Origin: Gnetum montanum
Lineage: Eukaryota; Streptophyta; Gnetopsida; Gnetales; Gnetaceae
Assembly (NCBI GenBank): GCA_015680685.1
Contig: MNCI01004926.1
Location: 16,352 to 80,351, forward strand
Length of the DNA stretch: 64,000 bases
Direction: 5' to 3'
Each line of letters begins with the position of its first letter. The stretch's first letter is position 1. Shown here one piece after another: positions 46,842 through 59,100 of this stretch. The notes under the pieces were generated by a model. It had not been told where the DNA came from, ran no database searches, and was given only the letters and a program-made list of their open reading frames with translations. A program made the position numbers and the translations under genes.

Positions 46842-46965
46842 ATAGGTTTCTAGATGAACTACTAGCAATGATGATGAGGAAGAGGATGCTTACTAGCCTA
46901 GTGATGATATCTCTAATTTACTAAGGACATTAATGAGGATGATTGACTAGGTTTTTGTTGTTGTA

Positions 46966-47544
46966 CTCATCATCATCCTATTATCATTATTCTATTTACT
47001 CTATCTCTATTAAAGCTTTGTAGTCATATTACAAAAATTTTTAAAAGGTTATTAATCATCACAAACTCATCTATTACAAAACTACACTAGTCTCATATCA
47101 AGTTTCATCAAATTGTACAATCAACAAAATTTAAAAAGTCACTTTTAAGATTAGACCTTGTTGTAAAAATGCTCATAATATTTTTCTTAAATTTTATAGT
47201 TCCATATTATTGTTGTCATTGAAGAAATCCATACATATAGAATTCATCAAATTTCATTCTTATAATCTCATAATATTTAAGATTTTTAGATCCATCATGA
47301 CTTATGATCAAATTATGATATCATAGAAAAAAATAAAGCAGGAGTATACTATTACTTAAGGTATTTCAACAATTAATTTTTCATTGATCATGACTCATGA
47401 TCAACTTGTAGTTACATCATGGTTACTCAAAATCATCAACCATGACTTATGGTTACATTCTAATAAATAGTTTAAATAAGACAAGTTTACCATAACTCAT
47501 GGCACAGTTGTAAAAATATTAGTTTGAGTCCATCCAAGATGAAA
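46966..47544. other. Unassigned stretch with recurring CATGACTTATG-type motif
   Basis: No gene. Variants of CATGACTTATGATCAA occur about four times between 47297 and 47505 (CATGACTTATG, CATGACTCATG, CATGACTTATGG, CATAACTCATGG). It may include the missing 3' LTR of H1, but no pair is visible. Confidence 0.35.
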
Positions 47545-47890
47545 ATCAATCCAAACTTTGGCACAAAAAGGCTAGGTCATACATTTTATTCCAATACTAA
47601 AAAAAAAACATAAAGACTAAACAAAGCCATTGGATTGAAGATTAAGAAGATCCTAAAAAATAAATATGAAACATGTATTGAAGGAAAATAAACTAATTCA
47701 TCCCATACCACCAAAATGCAAAGAAGAAATAAGCCTCTAGAGTTTATTCATATGGAAATCCTTGGTTCTATGTCCATCTAATTAATTGAAGGACCAAATT
47801 ACTTTCTGTAATAGAGAATGATTATACAAGATATGTAATGATTTGGTGTTTAGAACTTGGAATATGTGCTCTGTTATCTATTTTTATGAT

Positions 47891-49959
47891 TATTCTTTAA
47901 CGATATGGTAAATTTTGTTGTGTGCTACCTTGTTAATGTATGTTAATAATCCTTCTTTTATGTTATTGAGGCTTAAACTTGAGATCATTGTTATATATCT
48001 TAATGTTTGTGATCGTGATCCATTTTCTTAAATGTGATACTCTAGTATTTTTATATTCTTTTATCTCTTATTTTCATTTAATTTTTTTTCATTGTCTTTA
48101 CTAATTCTTATTTCTCTTAAGTTAGACGAGCAAGAAGGATAGTGGTGGCCCATTACTAGTACTTTATTAATACGTAAAATAATGTCTTTAATATTTTATT
48201 TTATTTTAATATTTTAGATAAATTAAAATTATGGTTATGAGACATGTTAATGAATTTATTTTTTTACTTTAGTTATTCTTTTATTCTATCTTGGAACTTA
48301 CTCTTGGACATGTGGCTCATTATAGTAATTTTTTGGTGACTTTGACTCATTGGTCAACCATTAGACCCTTTTGTGAATACATGTTACATTATTTTTAGAA
48401 AATATTTATTAATTATTCATTTTTAAAATTTTTCAAATCCCTCTTTTTGTGCCTATAATTACTTGGAAACATTGCCGCACTTGACAGGAATTATGCATCA
48501 TTCTCTTTCTCTCTTCCATTCTCTTGCACCTAGCTATTCTTAGGAGATCTCTTGGAGATTTCTAGATCTAAATGCATTCTTGCTCAATGAAGCTTTGGTC
48601 TCAATTAATATATTGAGCTAAAAGAAATATTCTTGATTCCATCAATTCTAATAAGTAGCTTACTTTTTTGTGCATGGTATGATGGTTTTCATTATTGATA
48701 TAATTACATGTGTTGTTGATCTAATGCTAGTTTTGATGATCAATACATACTTAACCATTTTCATAACTTTCCACTTTGCATTTTGATTTGATCTTTCTGT
48801 TGTGTCATATACTCTTGATAGCAGTGCTAGCAATAGCATCTCCAAATAATAAAACTCATGATGCATTTGCAGTATGTTTTTCAACATAATGCATTGTCCT
48901 TGGCATCAAGTAGAAATGACACATTCAAATGGTAATAACTGCCAAACATTTTAGATGTGCATGGACATGTTCAATATGTTGGAACTACTTTGGCATTCAA
49001 TTAAGAAAACATAATTGATATAACTTTTGGAGGTTGCTAATAAGTAACTTATTGCCAATGGACAAGCATTTATGAGAGTACAGATGCATCATGTTTTCTT
49101 GAGAATTGAATTTTAGTCAATATCATGCTTCATTTAGGATGGTGTGAAGAGCTAAGACCTTAGGATAGCTATAGGATTGATGTTATCCATAACATAATCC
49201 AACAATTTGTCTAGACATACATGAGGGTTTATAATCTACTAGCTTCTCTTATCTTACATGAGGGCTAATTCTAGTTAGTATCAACCTTGCAGTTATTCTA
49301 CTATCTAATGCTAGAACCCTTACAAGAATATAACCATTAAGAGCAAACTAAACATATATATATATATATAATTTATGCATTTTGTGATTAACTATATGTT
49401 AACAGTTATATGTATAAATGCCTTTGTGACACTAAAAATGTGTTTTTGTACCTTCTAGTCTTACTTGAGAAAGCTTTTGTATGAATTCCCTCTCCATAAA
49501 GGTGTACTAATCCTTCCTTCATGTGTCCCATGCAAATTTAACTAGAAGTTTTAGAGGAGATCAAGGTGAAGCTGGTAGAAGGATTAGCATTGCATGAAAG
49601 ATAATCTCTTTATCTATTTCTATTATATTGATGTTCATGTTATAGACTTGTAATTTGAGCCATGAATGTGAAATTTCTAGTTTTACTCTAATTTATGTTG
49701 TAATGAGACCTATGGGGACATTTATGTGCTAACATTGATTTTAAAGTAAATACAAAGTTATTAACTTTCTAATTATCAAGTTCTTTTGTGCTTGATAAGC
49801 ATTTAAGTTGTTTAAGGATCTATTAAAAATATATTTTTTTTTTTGTTTTCCACATCTTTAAGTGATTTTTATAAATTATTTATGGTTAATTTTAAGACGT
49901 AACAAGATACACATTGAGCTACAACCTAAAGAAACAATATTAATCTTTTAGTAAGTTTA
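47891..49959. other. About 2-kb insertion inside the copia integrase G
   Basis: AT-rich, no protein. A T-rich part is at 48050-48100, a possible poly(A)/transcript-end-like region near 48600, and an (AT) run at 49354-49370. It could be one or two short non-autonomous elements or a solo LTR; termini were not found. Confidence 0.35.
49354..49370 (+). repeat. AT microsatellite
   Basis: About eight AT units in the insertion within G. Confidence 0.85.
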
Positions 49960-51408
49960 AAAATCTTCTTAAAAGAATGTAAAATACCATGGTTTTTCTA
50001 ATAAAAGAAATCAAAGCAAATAAAGGAGGTTAGTTTATAAATAAAAATTTTAAAGAATTATGCAACAAGGCATCTTTCATCAAACCATATGTGGGTATAG
50101 CCCACAATCAAATGGAATTGTTAAAAGAAATAATAGAGTTCATCAAAACATAATAAGATGCCTTATCAAGAATGCAAAATTGACCAATAAATGCTAGGGT
50201 CTAGCCATAACCATATCAACATATATCATAAATAGAATCATCATGACTACTAGCAAAGAAAAATCTTCATATCAAATTCTTTACAAAAAATTACCAAATG
50301 TCTCTCACATGAAAACATTTGTATTTCATTATTATGTAAAGACTCCAAAATAATTTATCAACAAGCTTGATTATAGAGAAAAAATGCATCTTTCTAGGTT
50401 ATGACTATAAAACTAGTGGGTATTCATGTTATGATCCTATGCAATATAAATGGTGTTCCTTAAGAAATGTGGCATTTTTAGAATATAAATGTGGAGTTTA
50501 ATAATTTTGAAAAAAAACAATTAAAAATTAGAAACTAGTGATTTCCTTGTGATCCACTCATAGTATCCTTAGTTCTATTTTTTATCTCTGTTTCCAAAGA
50601 TCACAACTTATGTTGTAATACCATGAATTTTGGTAAAAAAAATCATCAAAATTCATCAATTTTTTTCAGATTTCTATTACAAAAGATAGGCATAAACAAT
50701 ATTATTACATCTCAACTAGGCCAAAATAGACCACATACACACTATAACTCCATTGATACACAATCCAAGATAGCCTCCTGTAAGTCCCTCTAGCATAGGA
50801 CCTCAACAACCCATATTCCATCTCATGAATTTGGCCTCATGACATGTGAAGGTTCCTTATGGCCTAGGCCACTTGCATGAAACTCTTGATATAGCATTTA
50901 TCAATCATAATAACTTTCTTTTCATGCAAGAAACTAAATGAAATCTAATCTCATATAGGCTTTGACATGATTGGAGGCTGGATGTTTTCCAGTCCTATGT
51001 TGGATGGATGTTCAGGTCTCATCATCTATCATCTACCACATATTACTTTGGTATACTTTCATGCTTGGCTCACTTGTATCTCAGCCTACTATAATTACAT
51101 CAGAATTGTTACTATCCATGTCACTTCCTCTCAAATGAGGCTAACCTTATTTAAGGAAAATATTTTTCAGCATGCTAGTAATGCCTCCTCTATTGTCATT
51201 ATCTAGGACATTAATGTTATTATTATTAGCTCTCAATGCTTCTATGCTCACATCAACTCTAAACTATTCTTCTTATTATATCTTCAAGACATTATGTATG
51301 TCATTGAGATTCCCCTCATCACTAGATTCTATACTTAGAAAAGGTCACATCCTATGAATGGTTTTTGTACCTTACATATTAACAAATGTTGCATTACTTT
51401 CCTTGTTT

Positions 51409-51437
51409 CCCCCCTCCCTCCCTCCCCCTCCCCCCTG
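51409..51437 (+). repeat. C-rich low-complexity tract
   Basis: Runs of three to six C separated by single T. The complement could form a G-quadruplex. It resembles the run at 30753-30780 without flanking similarity. Confidence 0.75.
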
Positions 51438-53029
51438 TCAAGAAATAAAAATCAAAAAAATCACATTTTTTTTTACTTGTCTCTTATCCTTCCTTACCTA
51501 TAGCTTATGGAACTTCCCAGATCACTAAACCATGATTTCTTAGCTTGGCCATGTTGATAATTCTTCCTCTATCTTTTACATTGAGAACCTATAGCTCACC
51601 ATAATGTAGACTCAAGATATCATTCTTATCATCTAGAAAAATGTGAACATTGAATGTCAATTATTTGGTGCTCACCTTAATGCCCTCCATAAAATTCTCC
51701 TCAAGTAGCATAAACACCTCCTTACATCCCTTTTGCAAATCCTCTTGTGACTTTGCACTTAGCTTAATAGTATCATCTTGAAGGATCCCACAAATCCATG
51801 ATACTGATAATTGTAGCAACATCTTCATAGCCTTTTCTAGATCAAGGAGCTTTATTAAAGGTAATGTTTGAGGGTTACCTAGCTCATCAATGGTGATCAT
51901 AACATGCACTACTTTCACTAGCAAGTCATTTCTAGTAACTAGAAATAAATGAGTCTTTCATTCATTAGTAACATAAGATAAGATCACAACATTTCCATTT
52001 GAAATCTTCTATGCATCAAGGGAGACAAAAATATGAAAATTTGAAGAATGCAAAACTGTGTTTTAGAACAATTTCCAAAACATAAGGCTATTTAGATGAC
52101 ATCCAAAATACACAAAGAAGTTGAGTCTATTATTTATGAATTTTTATGTATGAATTAATAAAAAATAAAACTCCCATAAAAACAAGCTACTATTATGGTG
52201 TGCAATCATTGATGTGTGAGTTTTTCTTCAAAGAATGATATTAAAGTAATAAATGCAAAGCACAATACATGCTTTTATCTAAAATTTAGTACCATGGATT
52301 AGTAATTCTAAAAATGTATTTTTCATAGCTTTTATAAAGTAAATGTTCAAAAAAAAGTACATGATGAGTAGCATAAATGTGAAAATTATAATACTATTTT
52401 CTCTAAATTAGAGATTTTTCTTCCTCATTTTCATTCTTGAGATAATGTAAAAGTGATATTCCTATGTCATATAAATTATATATACTTTTGAACCATTATC
52501 TTTCAAAAGATAAAAAAGACATGATCAAAAAAAGAATGGAATGAAAGACACCAAAAAATCATTTTCTTTGGTTTCAAAGTCTATTTATACTCTAATGTCA
52601 CCTTTCCATAGTGACAAGCCACAACATTTTTAAAGAAGCTACTTATCCTTGATTTAGTTTCTTTACCCTCTTCTAGTTGGTAATGTTTTGAACACTACAT
52701 ATTTTTGGCAAATTCATCTTCACTACATATTTTTTATGATCTTGGATGTATTCTTGTTTTCTATATGTTTAGAATGCACCTCATGTATAGAAAATATTTA
52801 TCTTTGGCACATAGTAAATTTTAAATATCTTTTCTCTACTAGCCATGTGATCTTAATCTCATTCCTTATTTTTTGGAGGATCATCATTTTATGCACCTAT
52901 CTATGCAACATAACCATCTCCTCTCTATTAAAGAGCTATAATTTATCATCTTAAACTCCCTTACTAGTAAAGCTTCTAACTCGAATGAATAGACTAGTAA
53001 ACTAAACTATTCTAGTTCTTTTTACTTAT

Positions 53030-53640
53030 GGTTGACCTCTCCCTCACTAATTATCTTATTAACATCCTTCACAATAGTCTCTTTCCTAAATCATGAAACT
53101 ATTGTTGACTGCCTTCATCTCCAAGAATCAATTTTCCTCTTCCTTGAATTAGTGCAAATCCTTCAACCTATGCTCATTTCTCTACAAATTTTATGGCAAA
53201 GTTCTTGCCAATGAACTATTTCTCATCTTCTAGTTATCATTAACCCCACCCAACTAGGATTTATTTAGCATCAGTACATTACCAATGACATCATTATCAT
53301 GCATTAAAATCTTTATTAGGCCAATTTCACTAGCATCCTTGTTATCATAATTAATGTCAATTTGATAAAAGCATATGATATTATCTTATGGAAGACCTTA
53401 CTTCCAACTATGAAGTGCTTTGACTTTAAATATCGATGGATTCATCAAATTACTTTCACTCTATTTACTACTTGATTTATCATTCAATTGGAGGCTTATC
53501 AAACTAAATGATTTATCTTGAGAATAATGATAAGGCAACCCTCTCTCCCCTTTCCTTTTACCACTATTTATAAACCACTAAATTCTTATTTATCACATAC
53601 TATACTTACTAATTTGTTGATGTGGCTAATACATATATAA
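53030..53640 (+). pseudogene. LINE (L1-type) reverse transcriptase core
   Basis: With one frame change near 53240 the reading is YKFYGKVLANEL, then NPTQLGFI, then TNDIIIMH, INVNLIKAYDIILWKTLL, CFDFKYRWIHQI and RQPSLPFPFTTIYKPL. These match the ordered L1 motifs 'YK...KVLANRL', 'Q.GF..GR...DNI', 'D..KAYD...W', 'RW' and 'RQGDPLSPFLF'. The FADD box downstream is not clearly preserved. LINE RT would prime cDNA synthesis on nicked chromosomal DNA; this copy is inactive. Confidence 0.7.
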
Positions 53641-56134
53641 AAGTATCCAAATTATACTATGATCCTTATCAATGCCATGGTACAAATCATGCAACTTCTG
53701 TGATCAAGGCTCCAACTCTTCTCTAGGTTTTCTAGTCTTCAATTTAATTGGACAAAGTTGCTATTTACAACATTGAAAATCATACATAAAATTTTTACTA
53801 CATTTCCCACACCCATAGAGGCATATTTAAATACTGTCCTTAACACCTTCCCCTTTGTTTCTCATTCATAACTTTGATTTTGGAATGTTGCTTATGCCAA
53901 GATGTAACATCACGTATCTTGTAAGCATAATCTTCATCTCTCATCTATTGACCACCTCCTCCTAACTAAGACTATGTTTCAAATCATTTCCACATATTCT
54001 ACATGATGATTTCATCATCAAAATACTTTCATGCAAAGTTGAAAAGCCAATTAAATATTTCATCTAGAAATATGATAATACCAAGGGTAAAATATACCTC
54101 ATTCATTGAAAATGAGTGGCCCAATCCAAGCTAAATGATGGTACTAGTCTATCCTTATTCCACCTCATCATCATGTGGCATCTCTTTCATCTTACCCTTT
54201 GTTGGATTATGTTGTAATAAGAACCTTCTATCTAGGAACAAACTTTAATGATGAAATATTACTCTCTTGGCATCCTCAAACATTTGTCACATTCTAAATT
54301 TACTCCCATTAATACTTGCTTGAAATTTGATCTCCGAATGACTTATCTAGATTAATATTTATTCACACATAAAATTTTTCACTTCTAAATGATAATTTCT
54401 ATGGACCAAATTACCATAATTCTCTAGCCCCATACTTCTATATGCATGGATTTCCACTAGCTGTGATCCAACCTTTGCTAACCTAAACTATTCTTATTTC
54501 TTTGTTTAGTCTTCCATGTTACCACTTCCATCACTTAACCACTCTCTTTTAGATACAATTACTTCTCCACTTCTAGTATTGTACCTACCTATCCACACAC
54601 CCTTTGTAACATGATAGCTAATACATCTCATCATTTACTACACTTGAAGTCATGGCCTACTATAAAATCTATAATACAGATCAATAGCATCTCTTCTTCC
54701 CACTACCTTAACCTTTATTGGTGTATGCATTGCAAATTCTAGTGGATCCTCGCATTTAAGTATTCATATGACTCTTAATCTAAGATGCTCTTCTTAAATG
54801 GATAAATCTTTAGCATTGTGGCTATCATGGTCCTAGATCACACTCTACCATACTATGGTGAACATTGGGATACATCATTTCCATCAATGTAATTATACCA
54901 TTATCCTTAGTCATTATACTAAAGATCTCTTACATAACTAGGCAAATCTTACACTTGATCACCACATAGATCTACTATTAGAAAGATGAAATATAACTAT
55001 TTGAAATGTTGTTCAATGCTAGGCATTGTGATATGACCAAAATGACAATTTATCTTATAGTTTTACTCACCTTCCTATTATACATCTTTCTACACAAGTT
55101 TTCTACTATACCTTGCACTAGAGTTATTTTCTATGTAATGATCTTTTCTAACTAAACCCTAGTCCCCTTTCACAAACCATCCAAAAAAAACTAGTAGTTA
55201 TAGAGAATGTTCATTCCTCTATGATAGGGAAATAATTTTCCAATGTAGATAAAATATGTTCTTCTCTATTTTCTTCCTACCACTATTGGTCCTAACCTTA
55301 TCCATTATCAAGATGTGGAATGGCTCCTCTTTCGAAGATCATTTCCATTAAGGGTGATATTTCCCAAGTAATGAGGTTCTTAGCTTCTAGCAAGAAGATT
55401 ATAAAAAGTACACATATTAGGTGTTGAGGTATCTAATGGTTTCTTTGCTAACAGCTCCTATCCAAATTATCAAAAAGGTGGGCATAAACTACTAAAGCTA
55501 CAATTACCTTGCAAGTTGTCTTCTTATGTTGTCTACAAGCACATAATCTGTCAACCCTCTCACTAACTCATCAAGAGCACCTTTAGGTCTTGTGAAGCCC
55601 CTAGAATGAACTTGGATATAACCTCTTGGCATTCTTTGGAGATGTAAGTAACTCTCTTTTCATTGCATGCACATCAACATGATGTCTAATTGTGAGCATG
55701 ATGATATTTTGGAAGTCCTTACCTATGACTAACAAGAGTTTGATTGAGACATTCTAGAGGCTAAATACACCCTCTCTCTAAAGCATATTGATCACCTAGT
55801 CCATACTTCTACTTAGTTTAGATCTTAAAATAAATGATGATACAACATTAATATGGGCATACCTTTATTAGCATTATATAAGAAAAGTACCACTAGGTCC
55901 TCTGAGGACTTGCCAACAAATCCTACTATAGAGGTAGGCTCTAGTATAATCCCATTCTTCATGCATGCTTTCTCTTAGCATTACACTTTTCTAACCTTTT
56001 CTACACAAAGGTTGACACCACCAACACTATCATGTCCTTTTATACCTGTACCAAACACTTCCCAACTCTTAATCCCTCAACTTCATGTCATACTACCTCC
56101 TTTGCTTTTTCTTGTGCTTTGTCTAGTTGCTAAC

Positions 56135-57225
56135 TATTGATCTTTTGGTATGTCAAAACCTTAGAAAATGGAAAATGTAGAATTGTGTTTATAATCTTGT
56201 AGGGCTAAGTTGACAAGCTGATCACAATAATAAAACAAGAGCTAGGACAATGAAACAAGAGCTGAACTGGGATGAGAAAATGAGAGCTATGATGACAAAA
56301 TAAGAGCTAGGATGACAAGCTAAGAGCTAGGATTAAAATGGTATCTACAAGCTAAATGAAGATGTTTCAGGGTCTTCCAAGGTGTTAAAATGACAAAATA
56401 ATGGTCTAGACTTTAAAGTTTACTTGTAGGCCAAACATTGCAAATAAATAGTAGACATCCCAATTACTGTTGAGACATCCTAGTTGAGATGTCCCATGGG
56501 AGACATCCCATTAGAATTAAAGCAATCTTCAAATAGAAATTCCAACCTAAAATGTTACATTTGAATTAGTCATTTCCTAGCCATTACACAAATTTTGATA
56601 ATTTTTTAAAAACTAAAAGGCTATGAAACAAACTGGAATTCTTGGAAAATAAACAATCATTGTTCATTAGATCTTAATTATTGTTTACATCAAGTAGATT
56701 ATCTTTTTTCTTCATTGTTCTTGTCTTTTATAAGTTATTTTATGTATTGAGAGTTTCATTTCAAGAAATTTATAAATTGAGTTACATTCTCTCCTTATTT
56801 CTTTTATTCCATTTGTAGTCCTACAGGATTTATGTGCTTCTTACGACAAGGAATCTTTGTTGAGCTTGTCAAGACCTTGAAAGATTGAGTGTGTTTGTAG
56901 GGATGAAACACTTTAGTGTGAAGCTCACATTTTGTAAAGGTTGTAGGATCTCTTAATTACATTTTAAGCTTGTTGGCACCTTATGCAGTTGAGCATTTGA
57001 CCAAGGAGAAAACACTCTAAGTGGAGCCCAAATTTTAAAAAGGTTGTGGTATCCTTGAAACCACATTTTTAAGGAACAAAGTTTGAAGGTATGCAAGGAT
57101 TCTACAATCCAAGTGTGGAAGTACTAAAGTTGAGAAATAATGTAAAAATTGGTATGTAATTTTGGTGGTCTTGGTTGTTTAATTGAAAAACTTATTCAAT
57201 CCCCCTAATAAGTTCCTGATCCTCA
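56135..57225 (+). repeat. 5' LTR of C3
   Basis: Starts TATTGATCTTTTGGTATGTC and ends GATCCTCA; about 1.09 kb. It matches the C1 LTRs in order, including the AGACATCC motif array (about 56450-56510) and a phrase like GGTTGTGGTATCC near the end. Confidence 0.8.
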
Positions 57226-57227
57226 AG

Positions 57228-57240
57228 TGGTATCAAAGCC
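57228..57240 (+). other. Primer binding site of C3 (tRNA-Met type)
   Basis: TGGTATCAAAGCC, two bases after the LTR end; the best preserved copia primer site here. It is complementary to plant initiator tRNA-Met except for one base. Confidence 0.8.
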
Positions 57241-57281
57241 TAGTACTCTCTAGTTTGTGCTTAACATCTCAAGAGTGAACA

Positions 57282-58610
57282 ATGGAAGGAACATTGTACA
57301 CCAAGCCTCCTATGTTCAATGGGATTGACTTCATGTATTAAAAATCTATAATGCAGAGATTCTTTGAATCCAAGGAGTTCAAAGTTTGGAAATCTATTCT
57401 TGAAAGTTACACACTAGCCATCAACAACAATAAATTAGCTACCAAGCCAAGAAGCAAATGGATGCAAGACGAAAGAGATAAGTTCATGCTTGATTCTAAA
57501 GCAAAAAATTATCTTTATTGTGCTTTAATAAAATCTAAATTTAATAGAGTAGCTAGGTGTAAGACCACTAAGGAAATTTGGAAAATGCTAGAAGAAACCT
57601 ATGGTGGTACATCTGTTGTAAAAAAGTCAAAGATTCTAGTGTTGAAAAGTGAATACGATAAATTAAAAATAAAAGAATAATATGATTAAAGATTACTTTT
57701 CAAGGGCCAATGATCTTGTTATAGTGATCAAAGGTATGGATGAGGTTCTTTCTGAAAGTAATGTTATCATTAAGATGATAAGAACCTTGCAACCTAAATT
57801 CAAACCCAAGGTAACAACCATAAAGGAAATTAGGGATTTTTCTATCCTAAAATTTGAACTAAAAAATGCACTTATTGCTTATGAGATGAAACCCATTAGT
57901 GAAGGTTCAATCAAAGAAAAGCCTATTTCCCTCAAAAGTTCATCAAAGGAGAAGGAGCCAACTAAACATGAAACTAAAAGTGAAGATAAATTGGCTTTCT
58001 TATCAAGGAGAGCACAAAGATTACTTGTAAGAAAAGGTAAGAGCTTTAATCAACCTAGCACCAAAGGTAAAGAAATAGGTAAGAACTTTAAAAGTTTAAA
58101 TATGGATGCATCCTCTATAGAATGTTGGATTTGTGGTGGTAGAGGTCATGTGGTCTCCAAATGTCCAAGTATTAGTAGGTTTCCAAAGAAGGACCAATCC
58201 AAAGTTGATTCAAAAAATAAAAATTTTTACATCAACTAGGATGATGAACAAAGTGAGGAAGAAGTAGATCATACTAAAATAGATTCACATCATATATGCA
58301 TTTCCTTTACACATGAAAAATCTATAGAACTCCTTCAAGAATCTGCTAATGGTAAAGATGATAAAAGGTATAGTGAATTGCATGAAGAAATTATTACCCT
58401 AAATTATTTACTTAGAAAATTATTGAAAAATATGAATAGAAAAGAGAATGAAATTTATGAACTCTATACTATATGCCCCACTTTAGAAAGGAAACTTTCA
58501 AACATAAAGGCTAAGGTTCAATTACTAACCCATTCATTTGAATAGAAGTGTAGAAACACAAAAGATGAGGAAGTACCTCAAATCAGCACAACAATGAAAA
58601 TTTGGAGAAG
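57282..58610 (+). pseudogene. gag of C3 with CCHC zinc knuckle
   Basis: From ATG 57282, one stop at codon 22, then an open run with MQRFFESKEFKVWKSILESY and KEIWKMLEETYGGTSVVKKS. A frameshift at about 57680 leads to an open 185-codon run (MIKDYFSRANDLVIVIKGMD, FELKNALIAYEMK, LAFLSRRAQRLL). The intact knuckle C-W-I-C-G-G-R-G-H-V-V-S-K-C is at 58123-58164. A coiled-coil-like tail (YSELHEEIITLNYLLRKL) follows. A weaker second knuckle-like stretch lies near 58705-58745 (CYKVCGHEQ). This is the best preserved gag of the family and guided the reading of C1 and H1. Confidence 0.85.
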
Positions 58611-59083
58611 CAATCTCAAAAGAATGCTCATATACGTTTGGTATCATCAAAGAGGTGAAACAAGACTAGGCTTAATAATCTTATCCAAATAAGAGATATC
58701 CTATATTTTTGTTATAAAGTATGTGGACATGAACAAGGTTATTATCAACCATATATAAAGTAAAATAATGTGACTACTTGGTCTTGTCAATTGGAGTTTA
58801 GTAAGTACATTTTGCAAGGTAAAAAATCTTGAAGAACCAATGAGGAAGAAGGTGAAATAGCCTCTAATAAATTTAAGGGATAAGGATCCATAACTATCAA
58901 AAATTATCAGCCCCTTCATTTTAGAAAACATGAACATGACAAAGAAGGAACCTCACATGAGTTTGGAGATTTAAAAAACAATTCTAATGAAAGAAAAGGT
59001 AAGAGACATTTTCATGCTAAAGGGGTACTCTATGATGGAGGGCCTTATCTCAAACTCCATTAATCATGTTCATGCTAGAAAGC

Positions 59084-59092
59084 AAGGTAAGT
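59084..59092 (+). promoter_or_regulatory. Splice-donor-like site of C3
   Basis: AAGGTAAGT about 40 bases after GGGCCTTATCT, the same setting as in H1 (35041-35060). Confidence 0.4.
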
Positions 59093-59100
59093 AAGAGTAA

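Larger units (their letters stand above)
23500..46965 (+). mobile_element. Element H1: SIRE-like Ty1/copia retrotransposon, interrupted by C1 and B
   Basis: The element's own sequence is in three pieces: 23500-24333 (end of 5' LTR, primer site, gag start), 30802-35886 (rest of gag, PR, INT, RT, RNase H, splice-donor-like site, ORF3 start) and 46056-46965 (ORF3 end). The INT-before-RT order marks Ty1/copia. The protease phrase SGCSGHMTS and an extra ORF after pol resemble SIRE/Maximus elements. The 5' LTR start and the 3' LTR could not be found. Confidence 0.75.
35541..46965 (+). pseudogene. ORF3 of element H1, split by element B
   Basis: The left part runs 35541-35886 (start MTHTK; later VIAQEFFCDIMALNNSVGAF), matching 'VLVREFYCNIVITNVIVGAF' of C1 ORF3. 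Element B follows. The right part starts near 46056: INLI, then GKRSLIEYSKNRGVS (about 46124), matching KSKRSLKEYIKKRGIS of C1, then a Ser/Asp-rich tail with a GAT repeat coding Asp (46818-46841). About 400 bases present in C1 between these points are missing. Frameshifts and stops occur. Same unknown accessory family as C1. Confidence 0.65.
47545..50520 (+). pseudogene. Element G: copia integrase fragment split by about 2 kb
   Basis: Left part (47545-47890): KLWHKKA of the GAG-pre-integrase domain, then with one frame change TTKMQRRNKPLEFIHMEI of integrase and ENDYTRYVMIW. Right part (about 49960-50520): NKGG, FINKNFKELCNKASF, a VERKNR-like region read as LLKEI, then LTNKCWGLAITISTYIINRI and DPMQYKWCSLRNVAFLEY. 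In normal integrases YTRY and GGEF are about 45 residues apart; here they are about 2.1 kb apart. RT is not seen after it. It is separate from H1, which has its own integrase. Confidence 0.7.
50560..56134 (+). mobile_element. LINE-like region around an L1-type RT
   Basis: Only the RT core is clear (next entry). The surrounding 5.5 kb has coding-like composition in places but too many frameshifts to assign an endonuclease or a C-terminal domain. Limits are the copia fragment on the left and the C3 LTR on the right. Part of this span could belong to other repeats. Confidence 0.35.
56135..59100 (+). mobile_element. Element C3: second copy of the C1-type copia family
   Basis: 5' LTR, intact-looking primer site, gag with zinc knuckle and a splice-donor-like site in the same order as C1. 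No pol domain follows gag. No ORF3 or 3' LTR could be recognised downstream, so the right end is unknown and may be truncated. Confidence 0.75.

Noticed and set aside
51661-51924. Minus-strand 87-residue open frame as a gene
   Set aside because: It lies in the LINE-like region on the strand opposite to the RT, with no motif; likely antisense chance.
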